Shown here: one piece after another, positions 33,894 to 42,292 of the stretch
How the letters are laid out: each line of letters opens with the position of its first letter
Numbering within the stretch: position 1 is the first letter of the stretch
Assembly: GCF_002924365.1 (NCBI RefSeq)
Contig: NZ_PQWB01000017.1
Location: forward strand, 175,289-239,288
Length of the DNA stretch: 64,000 bases
DNA from: Chromobacterium alticapitis
GTDB taxonomy: Bacteria; Pseudomonadota; Gammaproteobacteria; Burkholderiales; Chromobacteriaceae
Reading direction: 5' to 3'
Notes under the pieces: generated by a model
Told to the model about the DNA's origin: nothing
Database searches by the model: none
What the model saw: the letters and a program-made list of their open reading frames with translations, nothing else
Program-made: the position numbers and the translations under genes

Positions 33894-34798
33894 GCGAATC
33901 GTTTTACACCGACAAGGCGCGCGTGCGCGCCTCGTTCGAAAAGGCAGCCGCCAGCTATGACGCGGCCGCCGTGCTGCAGCGCGAGGTGTCCGACCGCATG
34001 GCCGAACGTCTCGATTACATCAAGCATCAGCCCGAGCTGATTCTGGACGCCGGCGCCGGCACCGGCTACGGCGCGGCCGAGCTGCGGCGGCGTTATCCGC
34101 AGGCGCGGGTGATAGAACTGGACTTGGCGCACGCCATGCTGCAGGCCTCGCGCGAACGCGCCCGCGAGGGCGACGGCCTGCTGAAAAAGCTGTTCAAGCC
34201 CAGCGCGCCGTGGCAGATCAACGCCGACATCGAATGCCTGCCGCTGGCTGACGCCAGCGTGGACATGATCTGGTCTAACCTGACCATCCAGTGGATCAAT
34301 GTGCCGGACAAGATGTTCGCCGAACTGCGCCGCGTACTGAAGCCGGACGGGCTGCTGATGTTCTCCACGCTGGGCCCGGATACCCTGGCCGAGCTGCGCG
34401 GCGCTTTCGCCGGCGTGGACGGCGCCACTCACGTCAACGAGTTCATCGACATGCACGACATCGGCGACGCGCTGATGCGCGCGGGTTTTGCAGAGCCGGT
34501 GATGGACATGGAGAAGATCGTGCTGACTTACGACGATGCCAAGTCCGTGATGCGGGATCTGAAAGCCATCGGCGCGCACAACGCCACCGCCGGCCGCGGC
34601 CGCGGCCTGATGGGCAAAGCGGCCTGGCGCAAAGTGGAGGAGGCTTATGAAAAGCACCGCCGAGACGGAAAGCTGCCGGCCAGTTACGAGGTGGTGTACG
34701 GCCATGCCTGGAAAGGCACCGGCAAGAAGCTGGCCAAGATGAGCGACGACGGCCGCCAGGTGATCGAATTCGTCAAGAAAGCGCAGCGGGCCGATTGA
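33890..34798 (+). CDS. bioC: Malonyl-ACP O-methyltransferase BioC
   Basis: 302 residues. N-terminus FYTDKARVRASFEKAAASYDAAAVLQ is typical of BioC; SAM motif I is LILDAGAGTGYGAAEL, and DMIWSNLTIQWINVPDKMF matches the family's WSNL-QW block. It methylates the free carboxyl of malonyl-ACP to start pimelate synthesis. Slightly longer than E. coli BioC (251 residues) because of a loop near residue 85-100 and a C-terminal extension. Last of the biotin genes in the window. Confidence 0.93.
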   Translation: MSESFYTDKARVRASFEKAAASYDAAAVLQREVSDRMAERLDYIKHQPELILDAGAGTGYGAAELRRRYPQARVIELDLAHAMLQASRERAREGDGLLKKLFKPSAPWQINADIECLPLADASVDMIWSNLTIQWINVPDKMFAELRRVLKPDGLLMFSTLGPDTLAELRGAFAGVDGATHVNEFIDMHDIGDALMRAGFAEPVMDMEKIVLTYDDAKSVMRDLKAIGAHNATAGRGRGLMGKAAWRKVEEAYEKHRRDGKLPASYEVVYGHAWKGTGKKLAKMSDDGRQVIEFVKKAQRAD

Positions 34799-34832
34799 GC
34801 GCAAACCGGCGGCGCGAACAGGGGAAGGTTCC

Positions 34833-35369
34833 ATGAGTGTGGAAATCCGCAGTGCCCGCCGCGAAGACGCGGCTTGTCTCGCCGCGCTGTCCATCCAGGT
34901 GTGGCTGAACACCTATTTGGTCGGCGGCGGCATCCGCCGCGGCATCGCCGATTATGTGTTGTCCGAGTTCACGCCGGAGAATTTCACGGCTTTGATCGCC
35001 AATCCTGCGTATCAGCTATTGCTAATGGAGGATGATGGCCATCTGCTCGGCTACGCGCTATTGAAATTGGATAGCGCTTGCCAGGGCTGCGATTTCCCGA
35101 CGATGGAAGTGGAGCGGCTCTATCTGCTGGAAAGCCATACCGGGCAGGGCCTGGGCCGGCGCTTGCTGGAGGCGGCGCGGCAATGGGCGCGCGCTCAGGA
35201 CGGCCAGCCGCGGCTATGGCTGACGGTGTGGCACGGCAACGCTCGCGCCATCGCCTTTTACCGCCGCGTGGACATGCTGCTCCACGGCGAAACCCATTTC
35301 GAATTGGAGGGCGCGCGGCATCTCAATTATGTGATGCTGGATCCCGCGCCTGTTGGGGCGGCCGCCTAG
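34833..35369 (+). CDS. GNAT-family N-acetyltransferase
   Basis: 178 residues. Core GNAT pattern: VEIRSARREDAACLAALS at the start, LMEDDGHLLGYALLKL (strand 4), VERLYLLESHTGQGLGRRLL with the acetyl-CoA pyrophosphate loop (GQGLGRR), and LTVWHGNARAIAFYRR at the C-terminus. A ribosome site GGGGAAGG precedes the ATG. Substrate unknown; spermidine- and RimI-like relatives have this size. It follows bioC by about 34 bases on the same strand. Confidence 0.85.
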   Translation: MSVEIRSARREDAACLAALSIQVWLNTYLVGGGIRRGIADYVLSEFTPENFTALIANPAYQLLLMEDDGHLLGYALLKLDSACQGCDFPTMEVERLYLLESHTGQGLGRRLLEAARQWARAQDGQPRLWLTVWHGNARAIAFYRRVDMLLHGETHFELEGARHLNYVMLDPAPVGAAA

Positions 35370-35399
35370 GCCGCCAGTGTCTGAAAGACTGATGGAATC

Positions 35400-36296
35400 A
35401 TGATTAGCAATACTGTTTTGCGCCCCTGGCTGGCCTTGGGCTTCGCCGCCCTGCTGGCCGCCTGCTCCACGCCCAAGCCGCCGGAGACGCCGCCGGCCGC
35501 GCCGCCGGTCAAGGCGAAGATAGGATTGGCTCTTGGCGGCGGCGCGGCCAAGGGCTTTGCCCACATCGGCGTGATCAAGGTGCTGGAGGCCGCCGGCCTC
35601 AAGCCTGACATCGTCACCGGCACCAGCGCCGGCAGCGTGGTGGGCAGCTTGTACGCCTCCGGCCTCAACGGCATGCAGCTGCAGCAGCGCGCCATCGCGC
35701 TGGACCAGGCCGATCTGACCGACTGGACCCTGTCCAGCAAGGGCGTGATCAAGGGCGAGAAGCTGCAAAACTGGATCAACGCCCAGGTGGGCAACCGCCC
35801 GCTGGAGAAGTTGGCCCTGCCGTTTGGCGCGGTGTCCACCGAGCTGGACTCCGGCCGCAAAGTGGTGTTCCGCCAGGGCAATACCGGCCAGGCGGTGCGC
35901 GCCTCGGCCAGCATTCCCAACGTCTTCCTGCCGGTGCAGATCGGCCGCAAGCGCTATGTGGACGGCGGCCTGGTCAGTCCGGTGCCCGTCAGCGCCGCGC
36001 GAGAGATGGGTGCGCAGTTCATCATCGCGGTCGACATCACGGCCAGGCCCAAGCCGGGCCAGGCCGTGGGCTTCCTGTCCATGCTGGATCAGAGCCTGAA
36101 CATCATGAACGGCCCGGCGCTGGCGCAGGAGCTGAAGCAGGCCGACGTGGTGATCCGCCCCGATGTGCTGAACATCGGTTCCGCCGATTTCGACGCGCGC
36201 AACCAGGCGATCCTGGAGGGCGAGAAGGCGGCGCAGCGCGCCTTGCCGCAAATCCGCGCGCTATTGCAGCAAAAGAACCTGGAGCTGGCTAAATAG
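35400..36296 (+). CDS. Patatin-like phospholipase family lipoprotein (RssA-like)
   Basis: 298 residues. Signal peptide with lipobox LAAC (Cys22), a Pro-rich tether, then a patatin domain. The oxyanion loop is GLALGGGAAKGFAHIG, the nucleophile is in GTSAGSVVGS (Ser in GXSXG), and the catalytic Asp is in YVDGGLVSPVPV. Homologues hydrolyse phospholipids or act in lipid turnover; as a probable outer- or inner-membrane lipoprotein it would act in the periplasm. 30 bases after the GNAT gene. Confidence 0.85.
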   Translation: MISNTVLRPWLALGFAALLAACSTPKPPETPPAAPPVKAKIGLALGGGAAKGFAHIGVIKVLEAAGLKPDIVTGTSAGSVVGSLYASGLNGMQLQQRAIALDQADLTDWTLSSKGVIKGEKLQNWINAQVGNRPLEKLALPFGAVSTELDSGRKVVFRQGNTGQAVRASASIPNVFLPVQIGRKRYVDGGLVSPVPVSAAREMGAQFIIAVDITARPKPGQAVGFLSMLDQSLNIMNGPALAQELKQADVVIRPDVLNIGSADFDARNQAILEGEKAAQRALPQIRALLQQKNLELAK

Positions 36297-36385
36297 CGGT
36301 ATAGGCTGAGATGATGTCGCTATCGCGGCGGGTCGGGAGGCGCCTTCCGATCCGCCGTTTTTCCATCAACCATTTTGGAGTTGGC

Positions 36386-37036
36386 ATGATCAAATTGCAC
36401 GGCGTGTCCTTTTCGCCCTACTACAACAAGGTCAAGATCGCCCTGCTGGAGAAAGGCGTGAACTTCCAGGAAGTGCTGACACCGCCTTCGCAGGACGAGT
36501 GGTTGCTGGAAAAAAGCCCTATGGGCAAGATTCCCTTCGTCGAGATCAACGGCCGTCCGCTGGCGGAGTCAACGGTGATTCTGGAGTGGCTGGAAGACGC
36601 CTATCCCACCGCCTCCTTGCTGCCGCCGACGCCGAATGGCCGCGCGCTGGCGCGCGAGCTGATGTTGTTGCTGGAGCTCTATGTGATGCTGCCGGCGCAG
36701 CCGCTGGTGGGGTATCTGCTCAAGGGAGGGCGTCCAGACGCAGCTAAAGCCGAGGAAATGCGCCAGGCCATCGCCCGAGGCATGGGCGCGGTGGCCCAGC
36801 TGGCGCAGCATGGCCCATGGCTGGCCGGCGACGTTTTCAGTTTTGCGGACCTCAGCGCTGCCGGCGTGCTGCCGACGGTGGCGCAGCTGAGCCAGGCTTT
36901 GCTCGGCGAGAATTTGACGCAGCGCCTGCCTGGCGTCGCGGAGTATCTGCAAAAGCTGGGCCAGCGTCCCAGTGTGGCCCGCGTCTGGGCAGACCGCGAA
37001 GCCGCGCTGGCGGCCTTCATGGCGCGGCGCGGATAA
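36386..37036 (+). CDS. Glutathione S-transferase family protein
   Basis: 216 residues. An N-terminal thioredoxin-fold domain runs from LHGVSFSPYYNKVKIALLEK to residue ~80 (cis-Pro in GKIPFVEINGRPLAEST, with the Glu-Ser pair that binds glutathione's gamma-glutamyl group). A helical C-terminal domain follows (FSFADLSAAGVLPTV). The ATG at 36386 follows GGAG at 6 bases; an upstream in-frame extension (from about 36311) lacks GST homology and is not used. Detoxification substrate unknown. Confidence 0.88.
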   Translation: MIKLHGVSFSPYYNKVKIALLEKGVNFQEVLTPPSQDEWLLEKSPMGKIPFVEINGRPLAESTVILEWLEDAYPTASLLPPTPNGRALARELMLLLELYVMLPAQPLVGYLLKGGRPDAAKAEEMRQAIARGMGAVAQLAQHGPWLAGDVFSFADLSAAGVLPTVAQLSQALLGENLTQRLPGVAEYLQKLGQRPSVARVWADREAALAAFMARRG

Positions 37037-37169
37037 GCTTGGCTATGGCATCCGCGCCACAGTGGCGGCGCGGATGCCGGCTCAGAAGCCGCCGCGGTTG
37101 ACAATGCCTGTTGGGTAGAGTTTACACTTCAATCGAGTGTTTGCTTTATTCTGGCGAAAGGGCCTGTCG

Positions 37170-38057
37170 ATGAAATTTCCGGTGGAATGGATCCTGCTGG
37201 CGCTAACGCCGGTTTTCCTGTTGTTCGTCGGCTGGGAGCTGTGGCGGCTGCGCCGCCAGGGCCGGCTGTCGATCTATGACTGGCGCGATTCCGCCTGTTG
37301 CGCGGCGCTGGGCCTCTTGCACCAGGGCGCGGACAAATTGGCCTGGGTGCTGACCCTGCCCTTGTACGGCTGGATTTTCCACCATCACCGCGTATTCGAC
37401 TTTTCCGACAGCTGGCTGAGTTTCTTCGCGCTGTTCGTGGTCCAGGATTTCCTTTATTACTGGTTCCACCGCGTCAGCCACCGCGTGCGCTGGCTGTGGG
37501 CGGCGCACAGCGTGCATCACAGCTCCACCCGGATGAATTTCACCACCGCCTTCCGCCAGAGCCTGATGTATCCGGTGGCCGGCATGTGGGCATTCTGGCT
37601 GCCGCTGGCCTGGCTTGGCTTCCCGCCCGAGCAGGTGGTGGCGGTGGTGCTGCTGAACCTCGCCTTCCAGTTTTTCGTGCACACGCAGATCGTGCCCAAG
37701 CTGGGTTGGCTGGAGTATGTGTTCAACACCCCGTCCATTCATCGCAGCCACCATGCCAAAAATCCGCGTTACATCGATCACAACTACGCCGGCGTGTTGG
37801 TGATCTGGGACCGCTTGTTCGGCACCTTCGTCGAGGAGCTGGACAGCGAACCGTGCGAGTACGGCACGGTGAAGCCGGTGGACAGCTTCAATCCGCTGTG
37901 GGTCAGCGTGGCGGAGTGGCGCGACATGCTGGCCGAGGCCTGGCGAGCCGATAACTGGCGAGACCGCGCGACGGCGCTGTTCGGCCCGCCGGAGGCGGCG
38001 GAGGAAGCGGCCGCGCGGCAACGGGCGCGCTTGTCAGGCCGCCGCCAGGCCGCTTGA
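37170..38057 (+). CDS. Sterol desaturase/fatty acid hydroxylase superfamily membrane protein
   Basis: 295 residues, several hydrophobic helices. The di-iron histidine clusters of the superfamily are visible: FHRVSHRVRWLWAAHSVHHSS (HX3H and HX2HH type) and IHRSHHAKN, with a further His before NYAGVLV. Members hydroxylate or desaturate long-chain lipids or sterol-like molecules with O2. The ATG at 37170 with AAAGGG upstream is preferred to a GTG 33 bases earlier. Convergent with the glycine-zipper gene and separated from it by a bidirectional terminator. Confidence 0.87.
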   Translation: MKFPVEWILLALTPVFLLFVGWELWRLRRQGRLSIYDWRDSACCAALGLLHQGADKLAWVLTLPLYGWIFHHHRVFDFSDSWLSFFALFVVQDFLYYWFHRVSHRVRWLWAAHSVHHSSTRMNFTTAFRQSLMYPVAGMWAFWLPLAWLGFPPEQVVAVVLLNLAFQFFVHTQIVPKLGWLEYVFNTPSIHRSHHAKNPRYIDHNYAGVLVIWDRLFGTFVEELDSEPCEYGTVKPVDSFNPLWVSVAEWRDMLAEAWRADNWRDRATALFGPPEAAEEAAARQRARLSGRRQAA

Positions 38058-38071
38058 GCGGCGAATAGACA

Positions 38072-38095
38072 AAAGGCCCGGGAGACCGGGCCTTT
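38072..38095. terminator. Bidirectional terminator between convergent genes
   Basis: Perfect 10-bp stem AAAGGCCCGG / CCGGGCCTTT with a GAGA loop; T-runs occur on both strands (CCTTTC on plus, CCTTTTG on minus). It lies 15 bases past the hydroxylase stop. Confidence 0.88.
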
Positions 38096-38118
38096 CGCAT
38101 GCGCGGGGCTAGGGGCTG

Positions 38119-38829
38119 TCAGATCAGCAGCTTGCCGTCCTTGGCCGGCAGCGTCTTGCCTTGCGGCTTCTCGTCCATGCGCACGGAGCCGGTCTTGCCG
38201 TCCAGCGAGTAGCGCACGTCGTAGCCCACCACTTTTTCCTTGTCCACGTTCTCGGTATTGCAGATAGTCTGGGTGCTGGTCACCTGATCGCGCTCCTGCA
38301 TGCCCTCCTGCACCTTGTTGCCGGCCAGGCCGCCGGCCAGCGCGCCGAGCACGGTGGCCGCCTTTTTGCCGTTGCCGCCGCCCACTTGGTGGCCGAGCAG
38401 GCCGCCGACGACGCCGCCTATCACCGAGCCGGTGATGCGGTTGTTGTCCTGCACCGGCGCCTGATGCGCCACTTGTTCCTGATGGCAGACCTGCTTGGGT
38501 TCGCTGACCGTTTCCTTGACCGGCGTGACGGACAGGATCTTGGCGTGGCTGGTGTGGACCGGCTTGGGCTCGGCCTTGGGCTTGGCCGGCGCCGACGGCG
38601 CGACTGCCGCCGTGGAGGTTTGCGGCGCGGCCTGGACGATGGCGGAGGAGGCGGCGCTGGGCGGCAGGGCCTGCACGGCGGGCGCCGAGGCCTGGGCCAG
38701 CGGCGCGCTGGACGCCGCGGCGACGGCGATGGGTTCCGCCGGTTTCAAGGCCTGAATGGCGGCTACGCCGACTGCGCCGAGCGCGATGCCGCCGCCGAGC
38801 ACGCCGGCGATCAATACGGATTGTTTCAT
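38119..38829 (-). CDS. Glycine-zipper 2TM domain protein (SlyB/PcP-like)
   Basis: 236 residues. The start at 38829 follows GGGAGAG and gives an N-terminal helix (VLIAGVLGGGIALGAVGVAAI). An Ala/Pro/Lys linker of ~85 residues carries it across the periplasm. A glycine-zipper segment follows (ITGSVIGGVVGGLLGHQVG then VLGALAGGLAGNKVQ, about 140-175), then a small C-terminal domain with a Cys pair (HQEQ... CNTENV) and ending GKLLI. Related proteins stabilise the outer membrane or respond to envelope stress. No lipobox is seen, so it is probably inner-membrane anchored. Confidence 0.8.
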   Translation of the reverse strand: MKQSVLIAGVLGGGIALGAVGVAAIQALKPAEPIAVAAASSAPLAQASAPAVQALPPSAASSAIVQAAPQTSTAAVAPSAPAKPKAEPKPVHTSHAKILSVTPVKETVSEPKQVCHQEQVAHQAPVQDNNRITGSVIGGVVGGLLGHQVGGGNGKKAATVLGALAGGLAGNKVQEGMQERDQVTSTQTICNTENVDKEKVVGYDVRYSLDGKTGSVRMDEKPQGKTLPAKDGKLLI

Positions 38830-39160
38830 TGTTCTCTCCCTGGGCGACGCTGTTGGTCGCATATGGCTTCGACCCGGATCATAGGCGCACAGTTGCCGGA
38901 GGTGTGTTCGCCATTTGTCACCGCTGGTAACGGAACGTTCGCGGCCGACGGCGATGCGCCGCTGCCGAAGTTTGCAGCGAGCTGCGCGAAAATTGGCAAT
39001 TAATGTCAAAAAAAGCCATATTTAATGGTTTTATATTTTGAAATTGCAGACGTTCATCATAATTTGAGCATATATATTGTATCCAGCCGTTTGACGCGCG
39101 CCCCTGGCCAATGGTTAGATGGAGCTCGCACCCGCCAGTATCGATAAGGAGAAACCTACC

Positions 39161-40531
39161 GTGAGCGACGTCCAACCCGGTTTGCAGCGGCAACTGCAAA
39201 ACCGCCACATCCAGCTGATCGCCCTCGGCGGCGCGGTCGGCACCGGCCTGTTCCTGGGCTCGGCCAGCGTGCTGAAGTCGGCTGGCCCCTCGATGATCCT
39301 CGGCTACGCCATCGCCGGCTTCATCGCCTTTCTGATCATGCGCCAACTCGGCGAGATGGTGGCGGAAGAGCCGGTGGCCGGCTCGTTCAGCCATTTCGCC
39401 TATCGTTACTGGGGCAATTTCGCCGGCTTCCTGTCCGGCTGGAACTATTGGGTGTTGTATGTGCTGGTCAGCATGGCGGAGCTGACTGCGGTGGGCGCCT
39501 ATGTCCAGTACTGGTGGCCGCATGTGCCGGCCTGGCTGACCGCGCTGGTGTGCTTCGTCTGCATCAACGGCATCAATCTGGCCAACGTCAAATCCTACGG
39601 CGAGACCGAGTTCTGGTTCGCGCTGATCAAGGTGGCGGCTGTGATCGGCATGATCGTGTTCGGCGGCTACCTGCTGCTGTCCGGCACCGGCGGTCCGCAG
39701 GCCTCGTTCAGCAATCTGTGGAACGACGGCGGCTTCTTCCCGCACGGCTTTACCGGCCTGTTCATGATGATGGCGGTGATCATGTTCTCCTTCGGCGGCC
39801 TGGAGCTGATAGGCATGACCGCGGCCGAGGCGGCGGACCCGCAGAAGACCATTCCCAAGGCCGTGAACCAGGTGATTTACCGGATCTTGATCTTCTACAT
39901 CGGCTCGCTGGTGGTGCTGCTGTCGCTGTATCCGTGGAACAAGGTGGCGGCCGGCGGCAGTCCCTTCGTGATGATCTTTGAGCAGATCGGCGCCGGTTTC
40001 ACCGCTCACGCGCTGAACTTCGTGGTGCTGACGGCCGCGCTGTCGGTGTACAACAGCTGCGTTTACGCCACCAGCCGCATGCTGTTCAGCCTGGCCAAGC
40101 AGGGCAACGCGCCGCGCGCGCTGGGCAAGCTGGATACGCGCGGCGTGCCGGTCTACGCCACGCTGTTCTCGGCGCTGGCCACCTTCGCTTGCGTGATCCT
40201 GAACTACCTGCTGCCGGGCGAGGCGCTGGGCCTGTTGATGTCGCTGGTGGTGGCCGCCCTGGTGACCAACTGGGCAATGATCAGCCTGACCCACCTGAAG
40301 TTCCGCCGCGCCAAGGAAGGCCAGAAGCTGGTGTTCCCGTCGCTGTGGCATCCGGTGTCCAACTGGGTTTGCCTAGTTTTCATGGTGATGATCCTGGGCA
40401 TCATGCTGTTCACGCCGGGCATGGATGTTTCCGTTTACGCGCTGCCGATCTGGCTGGGCTTGCTGTGGCTGGGCTTCCGCATGAAGCGCGCGAAGCAGCC
40501 GGAAGCCGAACTGGCGCGCCAGTCGCCGTAA
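39161..40531 (+). CDS. Amino acid permease, AroP-like (first of a tandem pair)
   Basis: About 456 residues, 12 membrane helices, of the amino acid-polyamine-organocation family. The sequence is very close to E. coli AroP in pattern: LQNRHIQLIALGGAVGTGLF, SAGPSMILGYAIAGFIAFLI, SFSHFAYRYWGNFAGFLSGW and FSFGGLELIGMTAAEA. It most likely imports aromatic amino acids with H+, but the related PheP, CycA and ProY permeases are not excluded. GTG at 39161 is preferred because AAGGAG lies 9 bases before it; an ATG at 39119 is possible. A terminator follows and a closely related gene lies 330 bases downstream. Confidence 0.85.
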   Translation: MSDVQPGLQRQLQNRHIQLIALGGAVGTGLFLGSASVLKSAGPSMILGYAIAGFIAFLIMRQLGEMVAEEPVAGSFSHFAYRYWGNFAGFLSGWNYWVLYVLVSMAELTAVGAYVQYWWPHVPAWLTALVCFVCINGINLANVKSYGETEFWFALIKVAAVIGMIVFGGYLLLSGTGGPQASFSNLWNDGGFFPHGFTGLFMMMAVIMFSFGGLELIGMTAAEAADPQKTIPKAVNQVIYRILIFYIGSLVVLLSLYPWNKVAAGGSPFVMIFEQIGAGFTAHALNFVVLTAALSVYNSCVYATSRMLFSLAKQGNAPRALGKLDTRGVPVYATLFSALATFACVILNYLLPGEALGLLMSLVVAALVTNWAMISLTHLKFRRAKEGQKLVFPSLWHPVSNWVCLVFMVMILGIMLFTPGMDVSVYALPIWLGLLWLGFRMKRAKQPEAELARQSP

Positions 40532-40567
40532 CCCTCGGCGCCGGTCATGGCCGGCTTCGCGACGCCA

Positions 40568-40592
40568 GGCCGCCCTCAGGGGCGGCCTTGTT
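40568..40592 (+). terminator. Terminator after the first AroP-like gene
   Basis: Perfect 8-bp stem GGCCGCCC / GGGCGGCC with a TCAG loop followed by TTGTTATT, about 37 bases after the stop. Confidence 0.75.
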
Positions 40593-40625
40593 ATTGGTGG
40601 CGCGGTGGGTTGCTGTTATGAATTG

Positions 40626-40645
40626 GACAATTTGTCTAATATTTG
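40626..40645. promoter_or_regulatory. Candidate operator, first copy of a repeated palindrome
   Basis: GACAATTTGTCTAATATTTG. The core GACAA-T-TTGTC is a perfect palindrome; the same 20-base stretch recurs with few changes at 40779-40798. It is not an obvious match to the TGTAAA-N6-TTTACA TyrR box known for E. coli aroP. Confidence 0.45.
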
Positions 40646-40728
40646 TATTGAAAGATACGTGGTCGTATTATCAGTCGCATCCATTTTTTTTGACGAAGTG
40701 CCTTGATTTGTTTAGTCTTGTCTTAAGT

Positions 40729-40744
40729 CGTACTGATCGGTACG
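40729..40744. promoter_or_regulatory. Imperfect palindrome between the two repeated operators
   Basis: CGTACTGATCGGTACG: arms CGTAC / GTACG around a 6-base centre. Possible site for a dimeric regulator. Confidence 0.3.
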
Positions 40745-40778
40745 GATTTTGAACGAGTTGTGCGGTTGGTTTTATTTA

Positions 40779-40798
40779 GACATTTTGTCTGATTTTGG
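40779..40798. promoter_or_regulatory. Candidate operator, second copy of the repeated palindrome
   Basis: GACATTTTGTCTGATTTTGG, whose core AGACA-TTT-TGTCT (starting one base earlier, at 40778) is a palindrome. It lies about 63 bases before the GTG of the second permease gene, near where a promoter should be. Confidence 0.45.
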
Positions 40799-40861
40799 TG
40801 GCTCCTGATAAGCTCCCTGTTTCCAGCGCCGTTTCAATTCATCCATTATGGAGGCGCAAAG

Positions 40862-42238
40862 GTGAGCGTTCCCTCAACTTCCAGCGGTTTGAAGCGCGAG
40901 CTGAAAAACCGGCATATTCAGTTGATCGCATTGGGCGGCGCCATCGGCACCGGCCTGTTCCTCGGCTCGGCCAGCGTGCTCAAATCCGCAGGCCCATCGA
41001 TGATTCTCGGCTACGCGATCGCCGGCTTCGTCATCTTCCTGATCATGCGCCAGCTTGGCGAAATGCTGACCGAGGAGCCGGTGGCCGGTTCGCTCAGCCA
41101 TTTCGCCGGCCGCTATTGGGGCAGGTTCCCGGCCTTCCTCGCAGGCTGGAACTATTGGGCGTTGTATGTGCTGGCCGGCATGGCGGAGCTGACCGCCGCC
41201 GGCGAATATGTCCGCTACTGGTGGCCGGAGGTGCCCACCTGGCTGACCGCGCTGGTGTGTTTCACGGCGATCACCGGGGTCAATCTGGCTAGCGTCAAAT
41301 ACTATGGCGAGACCGAGTTCTGGTTCGCGCTGATCAAGGTGGGCGCGGTGATCTCGATGATCGTGTTCGGCGCTTACCTGCTGCTGTCCGGCGCCGGCGG
41401 TCCGCAGGCCTCGGTCGGCAATTTGTGGAACGACGGCGGCTTCTTCCCGCACGGTTTCGGCGGACTGTTGATGTCGATGGCGGTCATCATGTTCTCTTTC
41501 GGCGGCCTGGAGCTGATAGGCATGGCCGCGGCGGAAACCCGCGATCCGCAGAAGACCATTCCGCGGGCGGTCAATCAGGTGATCTACCGCGTGCTGATCT
41601 TTTACATCGGCTCGCTGGCGGTGCTGCTGTCGCTGTATCCGTGGAGCAAGGTAGCCGCCGGCGGCAGCCCCTTCGTGATGATCTTCGATCAGATCGGCGT
41701 AGGCTTCGCCGCGCACGCGCTGAACTTCGTGGTGCTGACGGCGGCGTTGTCGGTGTACAACGGCGGCGTCTATGCCACCAGCCGCATGCTGTTCAGCATG
41801 GCGGAACAGGGCAACGCGCCGCGCGGCATGGGCAAGGTGGACAAGCGCGGCGTGCCGGTGAACGCCACCCTGGCTTCGGCGCTGGCTACCTTCGTCGGCG
41901 TGATCGTCAACTATCTGCTGCCCAGCGGCGCGCTGGCCCTCTTGATGTCGCTGGTGGTGACGGCGCTGGTGATCAACTGGGTGCTGATCAGCCTGACCCA
42001 TCTGAAATTCCGTCGCGCCCGCGCGGGTCGCCGCTCGCTGTTTCCCGCGCTGTGGCATCCGTTCGCCAACTGGCTGTGCCTGGCCTTCATGGCGTCGATA
42101 CTCGGCGTGATGTTGCTCACACCCGGCATCGCGGTATCGGTGTACGTGTTGCCGTTATGGCTGGGTCTGCTGTGGTTGGGTTATCAGCTGAAGAAGCCGG
42201 AGACGGACGAGACGCGGCTGGCGAGCGAAAACGCCTGA
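40862..42238 (+). CDS. Amino acid permease, AroP-like (second of a tandem pair)
   Basis: 458 residues, 12 helices, closely similar along its whole length to the preceding permease (LKNRHIQLIALGGAIGTGLF, YWGRFPAFLAGWNYW, FSFGGLELIGMAAAETRDPQ). GTG start with GGAGG 7 bases upstream. Small differences sit in the substrate-facing helices, so the two may divide aromatic or other amino acids between them. It has its own terminator and a complex upstream region, so it is regulated apart from its neighbour. Confidence 0.85.
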   Translation: MSVPSTSSGLKRELKNRHIQLIALGGAIGTGLFLGSASVLKSAGPSMILGYAIAGFVIFLIMRQLGEMLTEEPVAGSLSHFAGRYWGRFPAFLAGWNYWALYVLAGMAELTAAGEYVRYWWPEVPTWLTALVCFTAITGVNLASVKYYGETEFWFALIKVGAVISMIVFGAYLLLSGAGGPQASVGNLWNDGGFFPHGFGGLLMSMAVIMFSFGGLELIGMAAAETRDPQKTIPRAVNQVIYRVLIFYIGSLAVLLSLYPWSKVAAGGSPFVMIFDQIGVGFAAHALNFVVLTAALSVYNGGVYATSRMLFSMAEQGNAPRGMGKVDKRGVPVNATLASALATFVGVIVNYLLPSGALALLMSLVVTALVINWVLISLTHLKFRRARAGRRSLFPALWHPFANWLCLAFMASILGVMLLTPGIAVSVYVLPLWLGLLWLGYQLKKPETDETRLASENA

Positions 42239-42255
42239 CCGTGATGAAGCGCAGA

Positions 42256-42287
42256 CCAAAGACCGCCGGTGGGCGGTCTTTGGTTTT
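42256..42287 (+). terminator. Strong terminator after the second AroP-like gene
   Basis: Perfect 12-bp stem CCAAAGACCGCC / GGCGGTCTTTGG with a GGTG loop, then TTTT. It ends just before the convergent azlD stop. Confidence 0.92.
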
Positions 42288-42292
42288 GCGGG

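Larger units (their letters stand above)
40532..40861. other. Regulatory intergenic region between the two AroP-like genes
   Basis: 330 bases, low in GC compared with the flanking genes. It holds the terminator of the first permease gene, then a control region for the second one with two copies of a GACA(A/T)TTTGTCT palindrome (40626-40645 and 40779-40798) and a third palindrome (40729-40744) between them. Open frames in it are too short or too unusual to be genes. Confidence 0.6.
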
